Assembly: GCA_947594085.1 (NCBI GenBank) | Contig: CANQEB010000186.1 | Location: forward strand, 1 to 5,313 | Source: an uncultured Lachnospiraceae bacterium | GTDB lineage: Bacteria; Bacillota; Clostridia; Lachnospirales; Lachnospiraceae | Direction: 5' to 3' | DNA: 5,313 bases | Shown: one piece after another, positions 1 through 5,313 of the stretch | Layout of the letters: each line of letters begins with the position of its first letter | How positions within the stretch are numbered: position 1 is the stretch's first letter | Program-made: the position numbers and the translations under genes | The notes under the pieces: generated by a model | Database searches by the model: none | What the model was told of the DNA's origin: nothing | Seen by the model: the letters and a program-made list of their open reading frames with translations, nothing else

Positions 1-131
1 TGAGCTTAGTACCGCTGCGTTGCCGAATCGAGTGAGAACGTGTTTGCCGTGGTATCGACAATTCCCCTCGGGCGCTCGGGAGTTACTGTGATATGAACTG
101 AACACGAATATAAAGGATATGAGGTGCATGT
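1..131. other. Window edge and leader upstream of the DUF896 gene; no identified gene
   Basis: I see no recognisable gene here. One + strand frame is open from base 2 to a TGA at 89-91 and could be the last 29 codons of an upstream gene. A second frame is open from base 10 to a TGA at 94-96. Neither translation resembles a family I know, and third-position GC does not separate them. A TATAAA at 109-114 could be a -10 element, but the nearest -35-like stretch (TTACTG, 83-88) is 20 bases away, so a promoter is only a weak possibility. GAGGTG at 121-126 is the likely ribosome binding site for the next gene. Confidence 0.35.
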
Positions 132-350
132 ATGGATGACAGGAAGCTGCAGCGCATCAATGAGTTGGCGCGGAAATCGAAGGCGGAGGGCCTGACGGAG
201 CCGGAGCGGCAGGAGCAGGCGGAGCTTCGCAGGGAATACATCGAGGCGATCCGCAGAAATCTACGAGGGCAGCTCGATAATATTGATGTGATTAACAAAG
301 ACGGGAAAATAGAGAATCTGGGTGAGAAATATGGAAAAAAGGGAAATTAG
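132..350 (+). CDS. DUF896 (UPF0291, YnzC-like) small helical protein
   Basis: This 72-residue protein belongs to the DUF896/UPF0291 family, typified by Bacillus subtilis YnzC. The sequence shows the family pattern: [14 protein letters not shown] near residues 9-22, then EQ and [12 protein letters not shown] at about 32-43, and a short polar tail. It is highly charged and has no signal peptide or membrane segment, so it should be cytosolic. Known YnzC is a small helical hairpin protein. Its molecular role is unclear, although in B. subtilis its gene lies in the SOS-regulated yneA-yneB-ynzC operon. The start is ATG 132, supported by GAGGTG at 121-126 with a 5-base spacer; the ATGs at 119 and 128 are in another frame. 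Its last 20 bases overlap the next gene, which suggests translational coupling. I saw no LexA-type operator upstream. Family assignment is firm; function is unknown. Confidence 0.9.
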   Translation: MDDRKLQRINELARKSKAEGLTEPERQEQAELRREYIEAIRRNLRGQLDNIDVINKDGKIENLGEKYGKKGN

Positions 351-2130
351 GGCGCGCGTAATTGAGCGCAGAAAACAGCTCACTGCCGAAGAAATTGCGG
401 AGAAGAGCGGCCGGATCCTTGCGCGGATTCTGGAGATGGATGCATTTGAGAAGGCGAAATCCGTCTATGTATATATGGACTGCAAAGGCGAAGTCTCGAC
501 AAAATCGCTTATCGAGGCGGCTTGGAAGCTGGGAAAGAAGGTCGCCGCTCCCCGTGTGCAGGGAGATGAGATGGCCTACTATTATATTGAATCATACCAG
601 GATGTCGCTCCGGGATATTTCGGGATTCCGGAGCCGGTTTCGTCCTGCGAGGAGGCACACGACGAGGATGCGCTTCTGATTGTGCCGGGTGTTGGGTTTG
701 ATGTGAAGCGTCATCGCTGCGGTTACGGAAAAGGCTTTTATGATCGCTATCTGGCGGCGCATACCGGACATACGACGGTCGCCGTCGCGTTTGAGTTTCA
801 GCTGATGGACGAGGTGCCTGCGCAGGAGTATGATATTCTGCCGCAGTATCTTGTCACGGAACAGCGAATTTTCGCGGAGCCAGATGTGCTGCTTACCACA
901 ATCGGACAGAGTGCACGCGCGATGGAATCGGTGCTGCGGAAGCTGTCCACGGCGCAGAAAAACGAAGCGCTGCTGAAAGTGGCGGATGAGCTGATCGCTT
1001 GTCAGGCCGAGCTCCTGAAGGCGAATGCGGAGGATATCGCGCGCGCGAGGAAGAATCACATGCCGGAGGGCCTTGTCGACCGGCTGATGCTGAACGAAAG
1101 CCGGATCGAGGGTATGGCGGAGGGACTGCGTCAGATCGTGCGGCTCGATGATCCGATCGGTGAGGTCTCCGAGATGAAGCAGCGGCCGAACGGACTGCTG
1201 ATCGGGCGCAGGAGAGTGCCGCTCGGTGTGATCGGGATCATCTATGAATCCCGCCCGAACGTGACGGCCGACGCGTTTGGCCTGTGCTTCAAGACCGGAA
1301 ACGCCGTGATACTAAAAGGCGGGAGCGACGCAATTCAGTCCAACACAGCGATCGTGCAGGTGCTCGGACGTGCGCTCGAAGCATGCGGCATTTCGCGACA
1401 CGCGCTGCAGCTGATCCCGGTGACGGATCGCGAGACGACGGCGCGCTTCATGTGCCTGAAGAAATATGTGGACGTGCTGATTCCGCGCGGCGGCGCAGGG
1501 CTGATCCGCACGGTGGTGGAGAAGAGCACGATTCCGGTGATCGAGACCGGAACCGGCAACTGCCATATCTATGTCGACGAATCGGCGGATCTTGCTATGG
1601 CGGTCGAAATCATCAACAACGCGAAGACGCAGCGCATCGGTGTTTGTAATGCCTGTGAATCGATCGTGGTGCATGAGAAGATAGAAAAGGAATTGTTATC
1701 GGTGCTGAAGAAACGTCTGGACGAGCATCATGTGGAGCTGCGCGGCGACGAGCAGGCACTGTCCTGCTTTGAGGGCGGCGTGCCCGCGACGGAAGAGGAT
1801 TGGGGAAAAGAATATCTGGATTATATTCTTTCCATCAAGACTGTCACCTCGATTGATGAGGCAATCGCGCACATCAACCGCTATAATACGGGGCATTCCG
1901 AGGCGATCATCACGCGCGACTACGCGAACGCGATGCGCTTCCTCGACGAGATCGACGCGGCGGCTGTGTATGTTAACGCCTCGACGCGCTTCACTGACGG
2001 TTTTGAGTTCGGCTTCGGTGCGGAGATCGGCATCAGCACGCAGAAGCTACATGCAAGGGGGCCGATGGGGCTTGAAGCGCTGACGACGACGAAATATATC
2101 ATTTTCGGAAACGGGCAGGTGCGGCCTTAA
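331..2130 (+). CDS. proA: Fused 5-formyltetrahydrofolate cyclo-ligase and glutamate-5-semialdehyde dehydrogenase (ProA)
   Basis: One 599-residue frame carries two full-length cytosolic enzymes. Residues 1 to about 185 are a 5-formyltetrahydrofolate cyclo-ligase (MTHFS, YqgN/YgfA family), which uses ATP to turn 5-formyl-THF into 5,10-methenyl-THF. The evidence is VPGVGFD (118-124) and the nucleotide-binding loop [11 protein letters not shown] (131-141). Residues from about 186 to 599 are ProA, which reduces glutamyl-5-phosphate with NADPH in proline synthesis. The evidence is [11 protein letters not shown] (205-215), [11 protein letters not shown] (306-316), the catalytic Cys439 in IGVCNACES, and the family signature around [14 protein letters not shown] (513-526). 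Each half has the usual length of its stand-alone enzyme, with almost no linker. ATG 331 is preferred over GTG 322 (three codons upstream) because GGTGA at 321-325 sits 5 bases before it. The gene overlaps DUF896 by 20 bases. The symbol describes the C-terminal half. proB is not in the window. Whether one fused protein or also a separate ProA is made is open, because of an internal start at 886. Confidence 0.93.
   Translation: MEKREIRARVIERRKQLTAEEIAEKSGRILARILEMDAFEKAKSVYVYMDCKGEVSTKSLIEAAWKLGKKVAAPRVQGDEMAYYYIESYQDVAPGYFGIPEPVSSCEEAHDEDALLIVPGVGFDVKRHRCGYGKGFYDRYLAAHTGHTTVAVAFEFQLMDEVPAQEYDILPQYLVTEQRIFAEPDVLLTTIGQSARAMESVLRKLSTAQKNEALLKVADELIACQAELLKANAEDIARARKNHMPEGLVDRLMLNESRIEGMAEGLRQIVRLDDPIGEVSEMKQRPNGLLIGRRRVPLGVIGIIYESRPNVTADAFGLCFKTGNAVILKGGSDAIQSNTAIVQVLGRALEACGISRHALQLIPVTDRETTARFMCLKKYVDVLIPRGGAGLIRTVVEKSTIPVIETGTGNCHIYVDESADLAMAVEIINNAKTQRIGVCNACESIVVHEKIEKELLSVLKKRLDEHHVELRGDEQALSCFEGGVPATEEDWGKEYLDYILSIKTVTSIDEAIAHINRYNTGHSEAIITRDYANAMRFLDEIDAAAVYVNASTRFTDGFEFGFGAEIGISTQKLHARGPMGLEALTTTKYIIFGNGQVRP
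876..888 (+). promoter_or_regulatory. Possible internal ribosome binding site and GTG start for a separate ProA
   Basis: Inside the fused frame, GGAG (876-879) lies 6 bases before an in-frame GTG (886-888, Val186 of the fusion). Starting there would give a 414-residue ProA, close to the length of stand-alone ProA (E. coli about 417). The site falls exactly at the domain boundary. It may be the relic or still-working start of an ancestral proA gene that has lost the stop codon of the gene before it. A chance GGAG is possible in this G-rich sequence; use in the cell is inference. Confidence 0.45.
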
Positions 2131-2150
2131 AAAGAAATTGTAGTAAAGAT

Positions 2151-2168
2151 GGAAAGGAGCCATAATTG
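2151..2168 (+). promoter_or_regulatory. Ribosome binding site that sets a TTG start for the toxin
   Basis: The stretch GGAAAGGAG (2151-2159) is a strong Shine-Dalgarno sequence. Its GGAG is 6 bases before TTG 2166-2168. An in-frame TAA directly precedes that TTG (2163-2165), so no earlier start exists, and the nearby ATG at 2149 is in a different frame. The next in-frame start-like codon, GTG at 2175, would remove the first beta-strand residues. The 35-base gap after proA (2131-2165) holds no hairpin that I could find. Confidence 0.75.
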
Positions 2169-2405
2169 CAGATTGTGTATAAGAAACAGGCGGTAAAATA
2201 TATAAACGCTTGTGACAGAATGACGAAACTGCGGATAAAAGATGGAATTGAGAAATTACCATTTGGAGATGTAAAAAAATTAAAGGGATACCAATCGGAA
2301 TTTCGATTGAGAATTGGCGATTTGCGTGTATTATTTACATTGGAGAATGATAGAATTATTATAAATGATATAAAGCCAAGAGGAGAAGCGTATAAAGGAT
2401 TATAG
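2166..2405 (+). CDS. RelE/ParE-superfamily toxin of a type II toxin-antitoxin pair
   Basis: This 79-residue protein has the layout of the RelE/ParE toxin fold. A short N-terminal strand (MQIVYKKQAVKYI) leads into a helix with DRMTKLRIKDGIEKLP at 17-32. Then comes the family pattern KKLKGYQSEFRLRIGDLRVLF (37-57) and a C-terminal strand and tail, IIINDIKPRGEAYKG (64-78). Arg47, Arg49, Arg54, Arg72 and Tyr76 lie where this family keeps its basic and aromatic functional residues. Most RelE-like members cut mRNA in the ribosome, while ParE-like members attack gyrase; the sequence alone does not decide which applies. It starts with TTG and is followed after 4 bases by the probable antitoxin gene, a toxin-first order. 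By count it is about 33% GC, against about 60% in sampled flanking genes, and it uses AT-ending codons such as ATA and ATT. This points to recent acquisition. No frameshift or truncation is seen. Confidence 0.87.
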   Translation: MQIVYKKQAVKYINACDRMTKLRIKDGIEKLPFGDVKKLKGYQSEFRLRIGDLRVLFTLENDRIIINDIKPRGEAYKGL

Positions 2406-2415
2406 GAGAATGAAA

Positions 2416-2601
2416 ATGAGTAAGGAAATCTTGAAAAATCTGATCGATTTAATTGATGAAAATGATATTGAGACGATATTCAGGGTCTTAGTTCGCTTTG
2501 TTCCGGAGGACGAACCGCAGCTTGATGAAATACAAGCAATTGCTCAGGCAAAACAAGATACAAGTCCTACCATCTCTCATTTGGAGATCAATTGGGAATA
2601 A
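2416..2601 (+). CDS. Small acidic protein, probable antitoxin partner of the RelE-like toxin
   Basis: This 61-residue acidic protein begins with an amphipathic helix (EILKNLIDLIDENDIETIFRVLVRF). A PEDEPQLDEIQAIAQAKQD segment follows, then a short tail ending SHLEINWE. I recognise the overall pattern of small Clostridia partner proteins found next to RelE-like toxins, but I cannot assign a named family. It shows no evident helix-turn-helix, ribbon-helix-helix or Phd domain. The antitoxin role is inferred from its size, acidity and position directly after the toxin. ATG 2416 is chosen because AGGAG (2404-2408) lies 7 bases upstream; ATG 2410 would leave a spacer of only 1 base. That AGGAG overlaps the toxin stop codon, so the two are probably translationally coupled. 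GC is about 37% over 2401-2580. The gene ends 22 bases before miaB. Confidence 0.72.
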   Translation: MSKEILKNLIDLIDENDIETIFRVLVRFVPEDEPQLDEIQAIAQAKQDTSPTISHLEINWE

Positions 2602-2623
2602 GAACGGGGAAGGGTATGCCGAT

Positions 2624-4075
2624 ATGAATCAAGATATCGATTTCAGCAGAATAAATTTGCATGGGCAGCCTCCGGCAGACGAGTCGAAACGCCAATATTA
2701 TTATATCGAGAAATGCCGTCAGTGGGCGGAGCATTTTGAGCAGGAGAACGGCCGTCGTCCGAGAGCGTGTGTCTTCAATATGGGCTGTCAGATGAACGCC
2801 AGGGATTCGGAGAAGCTGCGCGGAGTTCTGGAAATGGCCGGGTATGAGCTCACGGAGGACGAGGCGGCGGATTTTGTGATCTACAACACCTGCACCGTGC
2901 GCGAAAACGCGAACCAGAAGGTGTACGGGCACCTGGGACTGGTCTCGAACTACAAAAAGAAAAATCCGGACATGAAGGTCGCGCTGTGCGGCTGCATGAT
3001 GCAGGAGGCGGAAGAAGTTGCGCGGATTCAGAAGAAGTACCGTTTCGTGAATCTTGTGTTCGGCACGCACAATATTTTCAAATTTGCGGAGCTTTTGTGG
3101 ACGGCGCTGGATTCCGACCGCATGATCGTCGACGTCTGGAAGGATACGGACAAGATTGTCGAGGATCTGCCGGCACAGCGAACGTATTCTTTCAAGTCCG
3201 GCGTTAACATCATGTTCGGCTGCAACAATTTCTGTAGCTACTGTATTGTGCCCTACGTGCGCGGGCGGGAGCGCAGCCGCAGGCCAGAGGACATTCTCTG
3301 TGAGATCGAGCGCCTTGTGACGGATGGCGTGAAGGAGATCATGCTGCTCGGGCAGAACGTCAATTCCTACGGGAAAAACCTGGACGAGCCGATCACGTTC
3401 GCACAGCTTTTACGCCGTGTGGAGCAGATTGAAGGATTGGAGCGCATCCGTTTTATGACCTCGCACCCGAAGGATCTCTCGGACGAGCTGATCGCGGTCA
3501 TGAAGGATTCAAAAAAAATTTGCCGTCATCTGCACCTGCCTTTGCAGTCCGGCAGTACGGAGATTTTGAAAAAGATGAATCGCAGGTACACGAAGGAACA
3601 GTACCTTGCGCTTGTGGAGCGGCTGCGTGCCGAGATGCCAGATCTGTCGATCACGACGGACATCATCGTCGGCTTCCCGGGCGAGACGGAGGAGGACTTT
3701 CAGGAGACGATGGACGTCGTGCGAAAGGCGCGCTACGACAGTGCGTTTACCTTTATTTACTCAAAGCGGACGGGGACGCCCGCCGCGACCATGGAGAGCC
3801 AGGTGCCGGACGACGTTGTGAAGGATCGTTTCAACCGCCTGCTCGCCCTTGTTCAGGAGATCTCGCAGGAGATGTCGAAACGCGTGGAGGGACAGACGCT
3901 GCCGGTGCTCGTCGAGTCGGTCAACGAACAGGATGCCAGTCTTGTCACGGGGCGTCTGAGCAACAATCTTCTCGTGCATTTTCCGGGCGGCAGCGAGCTG
4001 ATCGGGACGATCGTGGACGTTCATTTAAAAGAATGCAAGGGTTTCTATTATATCGGAGAGAGGCGAGAAGCCTGA
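2624..4075 (+). CDS. miaB: tRNA-2-methylthio-N6-dimethylallyladenosine synthase MiaB
   Basis: MiaB is a radical-SAM methylthiotransferase that adds a methylthio group to i6A37 of tRNAs reading UNN codons. The 483-residue product has all three domains. The N-terminal UPF0004 domain (about 47-150) has auxiliary cluster cysteines Cys55 (NMGCQMN), Cys90 (NTCTVREN) and Cys124 (CGCMMQ). The radical-SAM domain holds the CxxxCxxC motif as Cys200, Cys204 and Cys207 (CNNFCSYCIVPYVRGRERSR), followed by LLGQNVNSYG (241-250), HLPLQSGS (304-311) and DIIVGFPGETEEDF (346-359). A C-terminal TRAM domain (about 420-480) should bind the tRNA. The first 46 residues are an extension of a kind common in Firmicutes MiaB. 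ATG 2624 is chosen, with GGGGAAGGG (2606-2614) upstream. The frame is open further back to 2498, but that part overlaps the antitoxin and has no MiaB character. mutS follows after 32 bases, the usual Firmicutes order. Confidence 0.97.
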   Translation: MNQDIDFSRINLHGQPPADESKRQYYYIEKCRQWAEHFEQENGRRPRACVFNMGCQMNARDSEKLRGVLEMAGYELTEDEAADFVIYNTCTVRENANQKVYGHLGLVSNYKKKNPDMKVALCGCMMQEAEEVARIQKKYRFVNLVFGTHNIFKFAELLWTALDSDRMIVDVWKDTDKIVEDLPAQRTYSFKSGVNIMFGCNNFCSYCIVPYVRGRERSRRPEDILCEIERLVTDGVKEIMLLGQNVNSYGKNLDEPITFAQLLRRVEQIEGLERIRFMTSHPKDLSDELIAVMKDSKKICRHLHLPLQSGSTEILKKMNRRYTKEQYLALVERLRAEMPDLSITTDIIVGFPGETEEDFQETMDVVRKARYDSAFTFIYSKRTGTPAATMESQVPDDVVKDRFNRLLALVQEISQEMSKRVEGQTLPVLVESVNEQDASLVTGRLSNNLLVHFPGGSELIGTIVDVHLKECKGFYYIGERREA

Positions 4076-4107
4076 TCAATCCACAGCTATGACAGGAGAA
4101 AGATAGA

Positions 4108-5313
4108 ATGGCACAACTGACACCAATGATGCAGCAATATGTAGAGACAAAGGAGCAGTACAAGGACTGCATCCTTTTTTATCGTCTCGGCGACTTCTAT
4201 GAGCTGTTTTTTGAGGACGCGCTGATAGGCTCCAAGGAGCTGGAGATCACGCTGACCGGAAAGGATTGCGGGCAGGAGGAGCGCGCGCCGATGTGTGGAG
4301 TCCCGTATCACGCGGTCGAGAGCTATCTGAACAAGCTGGTCTCGAAGGGCTACAAAGTCGCGATTTGCGAGCAGGTCGAGGATCCGAAGGAGGCCAAGGG
4401 CATCGTGAAGCGCGAGGTCATCCGCATCGTGACACCGGGCACGAACCTGAACGCGCAGGCGCTCGACGAGACGCGCAACAATTATCTGATGTGCATCGTC
4501 TACATGGCGGATCGCTACGGGGTTTCTGTAGCGGATATCTCCACCGGGGAATATCTCGTGACGGAGATTGAGGACGAACGCAAGCTGCTCGACGAGATCA
4601 CGAAATTCGGTCCGTCCGAGATCATCTGCAACCATTCCTTCTATGTCAGCGGCGTGGACATCGACGACATGAAGGACAGGCTTGGGATCACCGTGTTTGC
4701 GCTCGAGTCCTGGTATTTTGACGATAATCTGTGCTCCCGCGTGCTCATGGAGCATTTTGGGGTGTCCGCGCTCGAGGGCTTGGGCATTTCCGACTACAGC
4801 TGCGGCGTGATCGCGGCCGGAGCGCTGCTGAAATATCTGATGGAGACGCAGAAGACATCCATCGCGAATCTGACGAGGCTGGTGCCGTATTCAATCGGGA
4901 AATACATGATCCTCGACAGTTCGACGAGGCGAAATCTGGAGCTGTGCGAGACGCTGCGTGAGAAGAACAAGAAGGGCTCGCTTTTATGGGTGCTTGACAA
5001 GACAAAGACGGCGATGGGCGCGCGGCTTCTGCGTAAGTTCGTGGAGCAGCCGCTGATCGAGACGAAGGAGATCAATGAGCGGCTCGACGCGGTGGAGGAG
5101 CTGAAGGACAACGCGATCACGCGCGAGGAGTTGCGGGAGTACTTGAATCCGGTCTACGATCTGGAGCGCCTGATCAGCCGCATCAGTTATCAGACCGCGA
5201 ATCCCCGCGACATGGTGGCGTTCCGCTCTTCTCTTGAAATGCTTCCGCACATCAAATATCTGATGACCGGGCTTGTCTCGCCGCTTCTGGCAGAGCTGCG
5301 GGAACAGATTGAC
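4108..5313 (+). CDS. mutS: DNA mismatch repair protein MutS (N-terminal part, cut by the window end)
   Basis: MutS recognises mispaired and unpaired bases and starts mismatch repair with MutL. The first 402 residues are present, in frame to the last base, out of a usual 850-900. Domain I carries the mismatch-reading F-x-E motif as Phe30 and Glu32 in LGDFYELFFEDA, followed by APMCGVPYHAVESYLNKLV (60-78) and KVAICEQVEDP (83-93). Domain II, the connector, covers roughly 125-250 and includes VSVADISTGEY. The core of domain III begins near 260 with LDSSTRRNLEL (269-279) and GSLLWVLDKTKTAMGARLL (290-308). The Walker ATPase region lies beyond the window. ATG 4108 has AGGAG (4094-4098) 9 bases upstream. 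The short gap after miaB (4076-4107) shows no terminator, so miaB and mutS are probably co-transcribed. I see no disabling change in the visible part. Confidence 0.97.
   Translation, partial: MAQLTPMMQQYVETKEQYKDCILFYRLGDFYELFFEDALIGSKELEITLTGKDCGQEERAPMCGVPYHAVESYLNKLVSKGYKVAICEQVEDPKEAKGIVKREVIRIVTPGTNLNAQALDETRNNYLMCIVYMADRYGVSVADISTGEYLVTEIEDERKLLDEITKFGPSEIICNHSFYVSGVDIDDMKDRLGITVFALESWYFDDNLCSRVLMEHFGVSALEGLGISDYSCGVIAAGALLKYLMETQKTSIANLTRLVPYSIGKYMILDSSTRRNLELCETLREKNKKGSLLWVLDKTKTAMGARLLRKFVEQPLIETKEINERLDAVEELKDNAITREELREYLNPVYDLERLISRISYQTANPRDMVAFRSSLEMLPHIKYLMTGLVSPLLAELREQID

Noticed and set aside
35..49. GAACGTGTTTG-like sequence as a possible LexA operator upstream of the YnzC-like gene
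   Set aside because: The Firmicutes LexA site needs GAAC and GTTC half-sites separated by four bases; here GAAC is followed by GTGTTTGC, so the second half-site and its spacing are wrong.
67..80. CTCGGG repeated twice with CG between, as a possible terminator or operator
   Set aside because: It is a short direct repeat, not an inverted one. It cannot form a useful hairpin and is not followed by a T-run.
2131..2165. Possible terminator between proA and the toxin gene
   Set aside because: The gap is A-rich, but no stem with a following T-run could be found.
2498..2623. Upstream extension of the miaB frame by 42 codons
   Set aside because: It overlaps the antitoxin gene, has no resemblance to MiaB, and ATG 2624 has a suitable ribosome binding site. 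The open stretch is out-of-frame antitoxin sequence.
2588..3070. Minus-strand open frame of 160 codons opposite the start of miaB
   Set aside because: It is the complement of the conserved UPF0004 domain of MiaB and has no supporting start site or domain.
3520..4092. Plus-strand open frame of 190 codons inside and past the end of miaB
   Set aside because: It runs out of frame through conserved MiaB sequence, is rich in Arg, Gly and Asp as shadow frames of GC-rich genes are, and matches no family.
4087..4755. Long minus-strand open frame of 222 codons opposite mutS
   Set aside because: It is antisense to a clear mutS reading frame, has no recognisable domain, and is explained by the GC-rich codon pattern of the sense gene.

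Overview
The window looks like chromosomal DNA of a fairly GC-rich low-molecular-GC-phylum bacterium: a Clostridia member, most probably Lachnospiraceae-like. This is inferred from gene content (a DUF896/YnzC protein, the miaB-mutS pair typical of Firmicutes) and from strong AGGAG-type ribosome binding sites. No species can be named. Sampled stretches of the housekeeping genes are about 60% GC. All recognised genes lie on the + strand and are closely packed, with no convincing terminator between them, so they may form one transcription unit.

Layout. Positions 1-131 hold the window edge and a leader without an identifiable gene. Then come a small DUF896 (YnzC-like) gene (132-350) and, overlapping its end, one long open frame (331-2130). 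That frame joins a complete 5-formyltetrahydrofolate cyclo-ligase to a complete glutamate-5-semialdehyde dehydrogenase (ProA). An AT-rich two-gene cassette follows (2166-2601): a RelE/ParE-like toxin read from a TTG codon and a 61-residue probable antitoxin. Next is miaB (2624-4075), the tRNA methylthiotransferase, and then the 5' part of mutS (from 4108), cut by the window end.

How the genes relate. The housekeeping genes cover folate one-carbon recycling, proline synthesis, tRNA modification and mismatch repair. They share an apparent transcription unit rather than one pathway. The toxin-antitoxin cassette differs sharply in base composition (about 33-37% GC by count) and looks like an insertion between proA and miaB that left the neighbouring reading frames intact.

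The two points most worth attention are the folate-ligase/ProA fusion, which also carries an in-frame GTG with a well-placed GGAG exactly where a free-standing ProA would start, and the compact toxin-first TA cassette with an antitoxin that shows no obvious DNA-binding domain. I see no clear evidence of a wholly new multi-gene system here.
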